Assembly: GCF_010747475.1 (NCBI RefSeq)
Contig: NZ_VSLZ01000001.1
Coordinates: 62,001-126,000, forward strand
Direction: 5' to 3'
DNA from: Halorussus sp. MSC15.2
GTDB taxonomy: Archaea > Halobacteriota > Halobacteria > Halobacteriales > Haladaptataceae
DNA length: 64,000 nucleotides
This document shows, in pieces, positions 53,674-62,193 of the stretch. A program made the translations under genes and the position numbers. Position 1 is the stretch's first letter; each line of letters opens with the position of its first letter. Under the pieces are notes generated by a model. It did not search any database, was not told where the DNA came from, and saw nothing but the letters and a program-made list of their open reading frames with translations.

Positions 53674-54626
53674 GCCGACACCCCCTTCACGGTGACCGGT
53701 TCCTCGTCCCCAGTGTCGGGACCGCCGTCCGTCGTGTACGCCGCGAACACGTCTTCGAGGGACGCCGCCTCCGAGTCCACGTCGAGTATCTCGACGCCGG
53801 CGTTCGCGAGTCGCGTGACGACCCGCGCTTTCGCACGCGAGTCCGAACACTCGACGCGGAGGATACCGTCCGCCGACGCCGCCGACTCGACGCCCGTGAT
53901 GTCGGTCACGTCGAACTCGACGGGTTCAGTCACGCGTAGGCGAAGTTCGGAACCGGCACCGACGGTCCGCCGAAGCCCTTCGACGGTATCGACGGCGACC
54001 AGTTCGCCGTCGTCGAGGATTCCCACGCGGTCGCAGACCGCCTCGACCTGTCCGAGGACGTGGCTGGAGAAGAACACCGTCGTTCCGCGCGCGGCCTCCT
54101 CGCGGACGAGTTCCCGCATCCGCCGGATGCCGTTGGGGTCCAACCCGGCGGACGGTTCGTCGAGGACGAGCAGGTCTGGGTCGCCGACCAGCGCCATCCC
54201 GAGCGCGAGTCGCTGTCGCATGCCCTTCGAGTAGTCGCCGACCGACCGAGCGGCGTCGTCCCGGTCCAGTCCGACCCGGTCGAGAACCGCGTCGGGGTCG
54301 TCGGCGGCGTCCTTCCACTCGGTCGCGAATTCGAGGTGGCGGCGTCCCGAGAGGCGGTCGTAGAGACCGAACCCCTCCGGGAGGACGCCGACGCGTTTCC
54401 GCAGTTCCTCGGACTCCGCGCGAACGTCCATACCGAGTACCGTCGCGGTCCCCTCGGTGGGGCGCACGTAGTCCAGTAGCACGTCGATGGTCGTGGATTT
54501 GCCCGCGCCGTTCGGCCCGAGGAAGCCGAACACCTCGCCCTCCTCGACGCGCAGGTCGAGGTCGTCGACGGCCACGACGCCTCCGTCGAACCGTTTAGTG
54601 AGTCCGTCCGTCTGGATGGCAATCAT
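53670..54626 (-). CDS. ABC transporter ATP-binding protein
   Basis: A 318-residue ATPase of the CcmA/NatA type. Seen: Walker A FGFLGPNGAGKSTTIDVLLD, the Q-loop region LPEGFGLYDRLSGRRHLE, signature YSKGMRQRLALGMALV, Walker B LLVLDEPSAGLDPNGIRRM and switch His in FFSSHVLGQVEAVCDRVGIL. A C-terminal domain of about 90 residues follows. It pairs with the overlapping permease gene as an exporter. A GATATAAATC promoter box lies at 54682-54691. Confidence 0.93.
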   Translation of the reverse strand: MIAIQTDGLTKRFDGGVVAVDDLDLRVEEGEVFGFLGPNGAGKSTTIDVLLDYVRPTEGTATVLGMDVRAESEELRKRVGVLPEGFGLYDRLSGRRHLEFATEWKDAADDPDAVLDRVGLDRDDAARSVGDYSKGMRQRLALGMALVGDPDLLVLDEPSAGLDPNGIRRMRELVREEAARGTTVFFSSHVLGQVEAVCDRVGILDDGELVAVDTVEGLRRTVGAGSELRLRVTEPVEFDVTDITGVESAASADGILRVECSDSRAKARVVTRLANAGVEILDVDSEAASLEDVFAAYTTDGGPDTGDEEPVTVKGVSA

Positions 54627-54681
54627 CGTCGTGGCCGTACTGCAAGCGTGACCAAGGACTGTTCTCCGGATATGCTGGGAC

Positions 54682-54691
54682 GATTTATATC
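54682..54691 (-). promoter_or_regulatory. TATA box of the ABC transporter operon
   Basis: GATATAAATC on the minus strand, about 60 nt before the ATG at 54626, giving a leader of about 30 nt. It shares the intergenic region with the promoter of the divergent HTH regulator gene (ATTTATTGG at 54750-54758), so the regulator may control both. Confidence 0.5.
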
Positions 54692-54784
54692 CCCCACGAG
54701 CGACAGAGGAAACGGTCGCTCCGGGATGAGGGACTGCGTGGCACCTCACGATTTATTGGCTCTCGGGATGTGGTACCGGATATC

Positions 54785-55417
54785 ATGAAGGAGGCCCGCG
54801 TCACAATCGACGACTCGGAGTTCGATGCGATGGGAATCGCGCGACTCGTGTCGCTCTGTCGCGAAGCGGGACTTCGGAACGTCGAGGAACTCGTCTGCCG
54901 CGGAACCGGTGCCGTCGTGCAGGTGGAGGTGGAGACGCCGCTCGACGAAGCGCGACTCTCGTCGCTCGACTGCGTGGACCGGTGGGAGCGCGTCGCCGAA
55001 CTGGCCGACACGCGGCTCTACGTCGTCGCGTTCACGGCACCGAAACTCCCCGAACGCCTCGCGGACACCGCGGACGACCTCGTCGGCACCTGCGACCCGG
55101 CGGTTACCGACCGCGGTGCGACCGTGTCGTTCGTGGGACCGCAGGAGGCGATAGCCGGTCTCGTCGAGGAGTACGAAACCGCCGGCGTCTCGCCCGACCT
55201 CAGAAAACTGGGGGCGTACGCCGGCGACGACCGACCGCTCGACGAGTTGACCGACCGCCAGCGCGAGGCGGTACGGACCGCCTACGAGATGGGGTACTAC
55301 GAGGTGCCGCGAGAGGCGACGACCGAAGACGTCGCCGCCGAGTTCGGCGTCGATTCCTCGACGGTCGCCGAACATCTCCAGCGCGCCGAGCGAAATCTGT
55401 TGGGCCACCACCTGTAG
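54785..55417 (+). CDS. Bat-type helix-turn-helix regulator (HTH-10)
   Basis: A 210-residue haloarchaeal transcription factor. Residues 1-150 form a sensor-like domain (RVTIDDSEFDAMGIARLVSL). The C-terminus is the bacterio-opsin-activator HTH: LTDRQREAVRTAYEMGYYEV, then PREATTEDVAAEFGVDSSTV and AEHLQRAERNLL. The ATG at 54785 is about 30 nt after the ATTTATTGG box. The gene is divergent from the ABC exporter, a likely target. Confidence 0.88.
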   Translation: MKEARVTIDDSEFDAMGIARLVSLCREAGLRNVEELVCRGTGAVVQVEVETPLDEARLSSLDCVDRWERVAELADTRLYVVAFTAPKLPERLADTADDLVGTCDPAVTDRGATVSFVGPQEAIAGLVEEYETAGVSPDLRKLGAYAGDDRPLDELTDRQREAVRTAYEMGYYEVPREATTEDVAAEFGVDSSTVAEHLQRAERNLLGHHL

Positions 55418-55460
55418 CGCCGACTGGCCGGACGCCGGTCTCGTTCGGGGAGACGCCGCG

Positions 55461-56111
55461 TCACTCCCACGGGTGCCGACCGCGAGTGTTCGGGAGGAGA
55501 GCGTACCAGTACTCCTTGTTCTCCTCGATGTCGAGTTCGCCGTCGAGATTGCTCTCCAGTTTGAACTCGGCGCTGGAGTCGCGGTCGTTCGTCCCCTTCG
55601 GCACGAGGGGGTAGTACGCGCCTCGCCGGAACGAGTACACCCAGTAGGCGTACTGACCGTCGGCGGTTCCACCGCCTCCCGTTCGATGCGTCTGCGACGC
55701 ATCGCCCTTCTCGAACGCGAAGAGGGCCGCGAGCAAACGCGACCCGTACCCCCGCTCCATCAGCGTGTCGGCGGCGAAGTTGAGACTGGTCACGAGGTCC
55801 TCGAAGTCGTCGTCCCGGAGGATGACCCACGAGTAGCCGTAGTCGTCGGTGTGGGCCTCGGTCTCGGTGCCGGTCTCCTCCGCGCCGACCTCCAGAATCT
55901 CGTGTACCTCCTCGACCGTGTCCGCGAAGTCCGCGCTATCGACCTCGGAGAAGCAGAGCGCGGCCTCGCCGACTGCCTCGTAGCCCAGTTCGGCCTCCAT
56001 CGTGATGTAGGCGGTACTCATCCCGAACAGGTCGTCGGGGTCGGCCTTCCGGGTCGCGTCGGTCTCGGCGCGGATACCCAGCACTTCCCGCAGTCCGTCG
56101 AGCAGTCCCAT
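55461..56111 (-). CDS. pspAB: PspA-associated protein PspAB
   Basis: A 216-residue haloarchaeal protein starting MGLLDGLREVLGIRAETDAT and DLFGMSTAYITMEAELGYEA, with the middle DDYGYSWVILRDDDFEDLVT and the end NKEYWYALLPNTRGRHPWE. These match the PspAB family as I recall it; its members lie near htpX or pspA, and htpX lies 1.1 kb away here. It may act in envelope stress. No membrane segment or catalytic motif is visible. Confidence 0.7.
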   Translation of the reverse strand: MGLLDGLREVLGIRAETDATRKADPDDLFGMSTAYITMEAELGYEAVGEAALCFSEVDSADFADTVEEVHEILEVGAEETGTETEAHTDDYGYSWVILRDDDFEDLVTSLNFAADTLMERGYGSRLLAALFAFEKGDASQTHRTGGGGTADGQYAYWVYSFRRGAYYPLVPKGTNDRDSSAEFKLESNLDGELDIEENKEYWYALLPNTRGRHPWE

Positions 56112-56229
56112 GGCTACGCATACGGACTCCCCGATAAAAAGCCGTGTCTCCCGGTCGCGCCACGCCCTCGGTCGCGCCGAACGTGCGAGGAATCGCGCGA
56201 CAATCCGACGTGGGGCGGCCCAGACCGTC

Positions 56230-57132
56230 TCAGTCGTTCGAGACGTGGAACACCACCTTGTAGAGGCGGCCGTCGTACCCGATGCGTTCGCCGGTCGTCT
56301 CCTCCGGAAGCGCGCTCCCGAAGACGCGTTCGAGGAGCGCGCGGTAGTCGGCCGAGAGGTCGCCCGACTCGGCGTACTCGCCGGACGTAGCCCTCTCGAA
56401 GATGGTTCGCTGACTCCCCGAGAGGTTCGTCCCGTCTAGCCAGACGCCGACGACCTCCTCGCGGACGAACTCGCGGAACGCGGTCGTGGAGTTCGCCACC
56501 TTCGTCGCCGCGTAGGTGAACTCCATCTCGGTGAGTCGGCGGCGTTCGACGGAGAGCCGCACGACCGAATCGCCGTACTCGACGTACTCGTACTTCGGTT
56601 CCGGCAGGAGTTCGCTCACCTCGGGGTCGCGGTTACGGAGGACGTAGAAATCGCGCTCTCGCCCGGCCGCGTCGTCCGGGTCGCCGCGACTCGTCGCCTT
56701 CTTCGCAACTTGACTCACCGCGTGGTCGTCCGCCCGAGGATACGCCGACAACTCGACGGCCTTCCGCTCGGCCGCCTCGCTCTCGGCGACCGCACCGCGG
56801 AGTATCGGCCGCTCGTGCGTCCGCCGCCCGGTCTCCTCGACGGTGACGCGATAGAACCGACCGCCGTACTCGACCAGCGTCCCGTCGTCGAAGACCGTGT
56901 AGCCGTACGTCCGCGGGTTCCCGTCGAGCGTCGCCGAGAAGACGCTCAGTGCCTCGTCCGATAGCCCTCCGGCTTGCGTCGCGAAGGCTACTCGAATCCC
57001 ATCGTCACCGATGGGGTGCGCCTCCAGCGCGTAGCTCGTACCGCGCGCCTCGGTTTCCGCCCGAGGTCGGGTACACCCGGCGAACCACGGGACCGCGGCA
57101 CCGACGCCAGCGACGAACCGCCGTCTGTTCAT
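56230..57132 (-). CDS. Secreted lipoprotein, unknown function
   Basis: A 300-residue protein with the start MNRRRFVAGVGAAVPWFAGC, a twin-arginine-like signal with lipobox cysteine at residue 20. The rest is soluble (FYRVTVEETGRRTHERPILR; FYVLRNRDPEVSELLPEPKY) with no known motif. It lies between pspAB and htpX on the same strand and may belong to a surface-stress group. The function is unknown. Confidence 0.65.
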   Translation of the reverse strand: MNRRRFVAGVGAAVPWFAGCTRPRAETEARGTSYALEAHPIGDDGIRVAFATQAGGLSDEALSVFSATLDGNPRTYGYTVFDDGTLVEYGGRFYRVTVEETGRRTHERPILRGAVAESEAAERKAVELSAYPRADDHAVSQVAKKATSRGDPDDAAGRERDFYVLRNRDPEVSELLPEPKYEYVEYGDSVVRLSVERRRLTEMEFTYAATKVANSTTAFREFVREEVVGVWLDGTNLSGSQRTIFERATSGEYAESGDLSADYRALLERVFGSALPEETTGERIGYDGRLYKVVFHVSND

Positions 57133-57180
57133 GCGAAAGAACGTTCGGAGAAACGACGAATAATTTCGGGTTCGACTCGA

Positions 57181-58047
57181 CTACATCTCGCGTTCGAGTT
57201 GGCGAAGTCGCTCGACCCGCTTCTCCGTGCTCGGGTGCGTGCTGAACACCTTGCCGATGAAGTCGCTCTTGATGGGGATGATGAAGAAGGCGTTCATCTC
57301 GGACTGCTCGCGGAAGTCGTCCTTCGGAACCTTCTCCATCCCGCTGTCGATGGTCATCAGCGCCGAGGCCAGCGCCGAGGGCTTGCCCGTGATGGTCGCG
57401 CCCCCGCGGTCGGCCGCGAACTCGCGGTAGCGCGAGAGCGCCCTGATGAGCAGGAAGCTGATTATCCAGACCACCAGCGACGCCGCGATAGCGACCCAGA
57501 CCTGCGGTTGGCCCTTCTCGCGGTTCCCGCCGCCGAACCACCAGCCCCACCGGACGACGAGGAAGGCGATGGTCGAGAGGAACGACGCGATGGTCATCAC
57601 CATCACGTCGCGGTTCTTGACGTGGGCGAGTTCGTGGGCCAGCACGCCCTCCAACTCGTCTTGGTCGAGCGTCTTCATCAGGCCGGTCGTCACCGCGACG
57701 GCGGAGTTCTTCTGGGAGCGCCCGGTGGCGAACGCGTTCGGGACTCTGCTGTCCACGACCGCCACCTTCGGTTTCGGCAGGTCGGCCTGCTGGGAGAGGC
57801 GGCCCAGCGTCCGATGGAGTTCGGGATACTCGTCCTCGCTGACCTGCTTCGCGCCCATGCTCCACAGCGCGAGTTTGTCGCTGAAGAAGAACTGGGCGAT
57901 GGAGAAACTACCCAGTAGTGCGACCGCGAGGAAGATGTTGTTGAAGTACAACAACAGGCCGCCGACGAAGGCCACGTACAGCGCGAACAGCAGGAACATC
58001 GTGAGGGCCATCCGTCCCCGGAGTCCCCAGTCTGCTTTCCACTTCAT
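57181..58047 (-). CDS. htpX: Zinc metalloprotease HtpX
   Basis: A 288-residue membrane protease that degrades damaged membrane proteins. Two N-terminal helices (MALTMFLLFALYVAFVGGLL; NIFLAVALLGSFSIAQFFFS), the zinc motif H-E-x2-H in LEGVLAHELAHVKNRDVMVM near residue 140, two further helices (VWVAIAASLVVWIISFLLI), and the third ligand region YREFAADRGGATITGKPSAL. It ends FSTHPSTEKRVERLRQLERE. ATG 58047. Confidence 0.95.
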   Translation of the reverse strand: MKWKADWGLRGRMALTMFLLFALYVAFVGGLLLYFNNIFLAVALLGSFSIAQFFFSDKLALWSMGAKQVSEDEYPELHRTLGRLSQQADLPKPKVAVVDSRVPNAFATGRSQKNSAVAVTTGLMKTLDQDELEGVLAHELAHVKNRDVMVMTIASFLSTIAFLVVRWGWWFGGGNREKGQPQVWVAIAASLVVWIISFLLIRALSRYREFAADRGGATITGKPSALASALMTIDSGMEKVPKDDFREQSEMNAFFIIPIKSDFIGKVFSTHPSTEKRVERLRQLEREM

Positions 58048-58173
58048 GTGCGACCATAGGGTTTCACCCCGTTTAAACGTTCGTCGGCCGCCCGCGGTCG
58101 CTCCGCGCCGACACCGGCGGGCGGTTCGAGCGCCGCTAAATCTACTTGGTCCTCCCCGTGTCAGTTCTCGACG

Positions 58174-58932
58174 ATGTCTCATCAGTCTCCGGACCCCGTC
58201 CGTCGCATCGGGGTCGCCACCGGACTCACCGTCCTCGGAGTCGTTCTCAGTGTTCTGTTGTCGATTCCGGCGCTCGCCGTCTCGCTGAACGCGCTCGCGC
58301 AGTTCGGCGTCGCGCTCGTCCTCTCGGAACTGGGGTTCGTCGCGGCCGCACTGCTGTTCCTCCGAGTCACCGACCGCGACATCGACTCGCTCCGCATTCG
58401 GGTTCCGACTCCGAGCGCGCTCGGGGTCGTCGTCGCGGGAACGGTCGCGCTCTTCGTCTATCGATTGGTCGCCATTCTGGCCGCGCAGGCCGTCGGTCTC
58501 CCGCTCGCGGGCAACTCCGTCACGCAACTCGCCGAACAGGGCGTCCTGAACACCCTGCTCCTGCTGGTCCCGCTGTCCGTCCTCGTCGTCGGCCCGGCCG
58601 AGGAACTCCTCTTTCGCGGGGTCATCCAGTCGTACCTCGACGGCGCGTTCTCGCGCGGGGCCGCCGTCGTCCTCGCCAGCGTCTTATTCGCGCTGGTCCA
58701 CCTGCCGACGACGTGGGTCGCTACCCCTGACCTGCTCGCGGTCGGCGTGACGCTGACTATCCTGTTCGGTCTCTCGATTCTGCTCGGGTATCTCTACGTC
58801 TGGACCGACAATCTGGTCGTGCCCATTCTGGTTCACGGTCTCTACGACGCCCTGCTGTTCGGACTGGCGTACGTGGTGTTGTCGTCGGACGCGGTTTCGG
58901 AGGGCGGTTCGATGGTGGCCCTGAACGTTTAG
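58174..58932 (+). CDS. CPBP-family intramembrane metalloprotease
   Basis: A 252-residue membrane protein of the CAAX prenyl protease/ABI (CPBP) family. Motif 1 is EELLFRGVIQSYL near residue 147, motif 2 VLASVLFALVHLPTTW, and motif 3 VPILVHGLYDALLFG, all with the expected Glu and His. About seven helices. In prokaryotes these may process peptides or act in self-immunity to bacteriocins, but no peptide gene adjoins it. ATG 58174; divergent from htpX. Confidence 0.92.
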   Translation: MSHQSPDPVRRIGVATGLTVLGVVLSVLLSIPALAVSLNALAQFGVALVLSELGFVAAALLFLRVTDRDIDSLRIRVPTPSALGVVVAGTVALFVYRLVAILAAQAVGLPLAGNSVTQLAEQGVLNTLLLLVPLSVLVVGPAEELLFRGVIQSYLDGAFSRGAAVVLASVLFALVHLPTTWVATPDLLAVGVTLTILFGLSILLGYLYVWTDNLVVPILVHGLYDALLFGLAYVVLSSDAVSEGGSMVALNV

Positions 58933-58956
58933 GTCCGTCTGGTCCTACCTCTGTCC

Positions 58957-59852
58957 GTGTCGAAGCAAGTTATCGTCACTGGCGGTCTGGGACGCTCCGG
59001 TCGCTGGATAGCCGACCACCTCGCCGACGAGGGCTGGCAGGTCGTCTGCGTTGACCAGCACCACCCCGGGTGGGAGATAGACGCCCGCGAGAATCTGGAC
59101 TTCCGGGCCGCGGACCTCACCGACCGCGGGCAGGCCCTCGACTTACTTGCCGACCTCGACCCCGACGCGGTGGTCCACTGGGCCGCGCTCCCCTCGCCGA
59201 CGCGCCACGCCGGGGGTCGCGTCTTCGAGACGAACGTACTGGCGACGTACAACGTCCTCGTGGGCGCGGTCGGGCGGGCGCACGCGTCGCGTGGGCCTCC
59301 AGCGAGAGCGCTTACGGCTACGCCTTCGCCGAGGAGAAGCGCCCGCCGGACCGACTGCCAATCCGGGAGGCCCACGCCCTCCGGCCGGAGGACCCCTACG
59401 GCACCTCGAAGGTCGTCGGTGAGGAGGTCGGCAAGATGGTGGCGCGCCGGTTCGGCGTCTCCGTGGCCGCCATCCGACCGTCGTGGATACAGTACCCCGG
59501 CGAGTACGAGTGCGTGGACGCCCGCGAGGACCTCGCTGCGGGCGCGGGTAACTTCTGGTCCTACGTGGACGTGCGCGACGTGGCGACTATCGTGGCGGCG
59601 GCGCTGGAGGCGGACTTCTCCGGACACGAACCCTTCCACGCCGCCGCGGCGGACAACTACCTGACGACGCCCATCGAGGACGCGCTCCGGGAGTTCTTCG
59701 GCGAACTACCCGACGACTGCAACGTCTCGGGCGACGATGCGGCGCTCTCAGTGGGGAAAGCCGATGAAGTGCTGGACTGGGAACCGGACCACTCGTGGCG
59801 CGATGCGGCCGACGAGGCGGTCGAAGGGCCGGAGTTGGTGCGTCGGGAGTGA
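58957..59852 (+). pseudogene. NAD-dependent epimerase/dehydratase, frame broken near 59275
   Basis: An SDR-type sugar-nucleotide epimerase. From GTG 58957 the Rossmann motif is VIVTGGLGRSGRWIADHLAD, and it runs well to ETNVLATYNVLVGAVGRA. The sense then switches frame: ARVAWASSESAYGYAFAEEK, with the catalytic Tyr-x3-Lys in DPYGTSKVVGEE and later FWSYVDVRDVATIVAAALEA. The locus is one base short of a multiple of three. With one base restored it would be about 298 residues. The error or mutation lies in a G/C-run at 59268-59282. Confidence 0.82.
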
Positions 59853-60261
59853 GTCCGGTCGCCCCCATCGTCGGCGTCGGCCGAACGCTCGTCCCACTCC
59901 CAACGCGGCATTACCTCGCGGTAGCGACGTGATTGGTTCCGCGTCGGTACCGTTACCGACGAATACCGAGTCGCCGGACAGTTCACTCCGGACCGCTCAG
60001 TGGCGGTTCCGATTTCGGCAACTCGGGCCGCGGTGGGTGAGTAACGACACCTGACGCTTCGTTTTCGACAGACTGAACCACGCTCGACCAGCGCGGTAGT
60101 CGTGAAAGCATGGGACGAATCGTACGGTCGGAGAGTATTCGCTTACCGAATGGGGGAACTTGGCGATTACGACCGCGTAACCTCGATGTGACGAAATGAG
60201 ATATAATTATCCTCCCGAACGATGGTCGTGATTGAACTACCCCAGAGTGTGCCATGATATC
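59853..60261. other. Intergenic region upstream of the LVIVD gene
   Basis: No gene is convincing here; short frames on both strands have poor composition. The right end holds a TATA box (ATATAATTAT, 60201-60210) and part of a palindromic operator for the LVIVD gene. Confidence 0.45.
60202..60209 (+). promoter_or_regulatory. TATA box of the LVIVD-repeat gene
   Basis: TATAATTA, preceded by GAAATGAGA, which could act as a BRE. Transcription should start near 60230-60236, so the 22-bp palindrome at 60248-60269 would lie within the first 40 transcribed bases and over the start codon. Confidence 0.6.
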
Positions 60262-60269
60262 ATGGCACA
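60248..60269. promoter_or_regulatory. Perfect 22-bp palindrome over the start codon (operator candidate)
   Basis: The left half TGTGCCATGAT is followed directly by its exact reverse complement. The ATG at 60262-60264 lies inside the right half. A dimeric repressor bound here would block the ribosome-entry region at DNA level and the transcription path 15-40 bases after the TATA-directed start. Confidence 0.65.
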
Positions 60270-61563
60270 AGATTGGGCGCCATCCACGACAGCATCCCGA
60301 CGCACGGTCCTCGAACTCCTCGGCGCGGCGGTAGCGACGACAGGGAGCGTCGGCGCGGCGGCCGCGCGCGACCAGTCAGCGAGCGGTACGCTGGAGAAGG
60401 TCGGTCACTCGCTGCTCTCGAACGTCGAAGGGGGATACACCGAGGCCGCCATTCGAGACGACGGTCGGTTCGGTCTCACGGGGAGTTTCTTGGGGAGCGG
60501 GGGGAGTTACCTCGTCGACCTCGAAGACCCGAGCGACCCGACGGAAGTCCACCGACTCCCGTCGTCGCCGCTGGTCAGGAACGCCGACGTGAAGTTCGAC
60601 AGTCGAGACGGACTCTACTACCGGTCGGAGGAACCGAACAGGGGCGACGTGACGGTGGACGGCGTCGCCGTTATCGACTACGGGTTCGCCGAAGGGTCCC
60701 CCGAAGAGCCGGTCTTCCTCTCGCAACTCAACGCCGGGCCGACGCACAACCTCTTCCCGCACCCGAACGCGCCGGTCGTGTACACAGTGAACGCCCATCA
60801 CGGCGAGTTCGGCTTGGACGTCTTCGACGTCAGCGACCCCGCCAACCCGGAGAAAGTACGGGTGGCCGGACCGCCGGGCGAACTTCACGACGTCGTCGTC
60901 GACCCGGAGAACGAACACATGCACGCGGCGTACATCGGCGGGGAGACGCGAGGCTACGTCATCCTCGACGTGAGCGACCCACTGAAGCCCGCGGAAATCG
61001 GCCGGTTCAGCTACGAGAGGAAGCCGACGTACAGCGACGCGGGAATCGTCGGGTTCGAGAACTGCCACTTCGCGGACTACGACCCCGAGCGGGGAATCGG
61101 AATCGTGGGCGACGAGATGGCGTACGGCATCCCCGGCGGAAAGCACTTCTTCGACATCGGCTGGAAGGACGGGTCGCCGAGCGACCCGAGACACGTCGGG
61201 TTCACCCGGTCGCCAAACGCCGAAATGATGAACCCCGACCCCGACGAGGACGGCGAGGTCGAGGGATGGGAGTCCTACGACTGGACGACGCACAACCACG
61301 ACGTGGTGCCGAGGGGCGACCGGTCGCTGCTCGTCAGCGGCGACTACCTCGAAGGGATGGTCCTCTACGACGTGACGGACCCGACGAACCCGACGCCCGT
61401 GGACCGGTACGCCACGGACGACATGGCCGACCAAGCCGAAGGGCCGATATTCGGCGTGGGGGGCGCGCCGTTCTGCTGGGGCGGTAACTACAACCGGGAG
61501 CGCGACCTCGTGTTCGCCAGCGACATGGTCACGGGCGTGTACACGTTCCGGGTCAACGCGTAG
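60262..61563 (+). CDS. LVIVD-repeat protein with twin-arginine signal
   Basis: A 433-residue exported protein. The start MAQDWAPSTTASRRTVLELL carries a twin-arginine motif (SRRTVLELL) followed by a hydrophobic stretch ending AAAARDQS. The mature part is a beta-propeller of LVIVD-type repeats: LVDLEDPSDPTEVHRLP, LDVFDVSDPANPEKVRV, VILDVSDPLKPAEIGRF and LYDVTDPTNPTPVDRY. Several histidines and cysteines (HNLFPH, NAHHGEF, TTHNHDVV) could bind metal. I start at the ATG in the palindrome at 60262; earlier GTG or TTG starts are possible. Function unknown. Confidence 0.82.
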   Translation: MAQDWAPSTTASRRTVLELLGAAVATTGSVGAAAARDQSASGTLEKVGHSLLSNVEGGYTEAAIRDDGRFGLTGSFLGSGGSYLVDLEDPSDPTEVHRLPSSPLVRNADVKFDSRDGLYYRSEEPNRGDVTVDGVAVIDYGFAEGSPEEPVFLSQLNAGPTHNLFPHPNAPVVYTVNAHHGEFGLDVFDVSDPANPEKVRVAGPPGELHDVVVDPENEHMHAAYIGGETRGYVILDVSDPLKPAEIGRFSYERKPTYSDAGIVGFENCHFADYDPERGIGIVGDEMAYGIPGGKHFFDIGWKDGSPSDPRHVGFTRSPNAEMMNPDPDEDGEVEGWESYDWTTHNHDVVPRGDRSLLVSGDYLEGMVLYDVTDPTNPTPVDRYATDDMADQAEGPIFGVGGAPFCWGGNYNRERDLVFASDMVTGVYTFRVNA

Positions 61564-61627
61564 TCCCGCGCACCGACGACCGAACTCCGGCCCCGGCGGT
61601 TTTCCTGTCGGCGACCGACCACCCTCT

Positions 61628-62077
61628 ATGAGTCGGCCCGACCGCGGAAGCGGTCTCCTCCTCGGCGCGGGGGCGTTCGGTTTCGGACTCGGCGCGCTCC
61701 TCGACGTGGTGGTCTTCCACCTGATTCTCCAGTGGCATCACCTGCTCTCGGACCGCATTCGGACGACGACTCTGGACGGTCTGCGGGCGAACATCTACTA
61801 CGACGGCCTGTTCTCGCTGGCCATGGTCGGCGTGCTGCTGGTCGGCGCGGGCCTGCTGTGGCGGGCGCTGAATCGGTCGGCGGAGTCGCGCTCGGCGGTG
61901 CGAGCGTTCGGCGGTGTCCTCGTCGGTACCGGAGTGTTCAACGTCTTCGACGGAATCGTGGACCACTACGTGCTGAACATCCACGACGCGGTCCACGGGA
62001 CGCAGGCGTTCAATCCCCACTGGGTCGGTGCGAGTCTGCTGCTCCTCGGGGCGGGTATTCTGGTCGTGACGAGGTAG
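61628..62077 (+). CDS. DUF2243-family membrane protein
   Basis: A 149-residue protein with four helices: LLLGAGAFGFGLGALLDVVV, YYDGLFSLAMVGVLLVGAGL, GGVLVGTGVFNVFDGIVDHY and WVGASLLLLGAGILVVTR. Conserved histidines lie near membrane faces (FHLILQWHHLLSD; DHYVLNIHDAVHG), the DUF2243 pattern. The family may bind heme or metal, but this is not shown. It follows the LVIVD gene by 64 nt on the same strand. Confidence 0.8.
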   Translation: MSRPDRGSGLLLGAGAFGFGLGALLDVVVFHLILQWHHLLSDRIRTTTLDGLRANIYYDGLFSLAMVGVLLVGAGLLWRALNRSAESRSAVRAFGGVLVGTGVFNVFDGIVDHYVLNIHDAVHGTQAFNPHWVGASLLLLGAGILVVTR

Positions 62078-62193
62078 CACCAGTCGTCGCTCTCTTCGTC
62101 CAGACCCCGAAATCGACATGCAGTCGGATTGGCAGGGGGACTCACTGCACGTCGGAGCGGGGAGTCCGGGTCGAAACGTACCCCTTCGCGGTG

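Noticed and set aside
58174-58932. CPBP protease as immunity partner of the halocin-like remnant
   Set aside because: They are over 4 kb apart with unrelated genes between, so no link can be supported.
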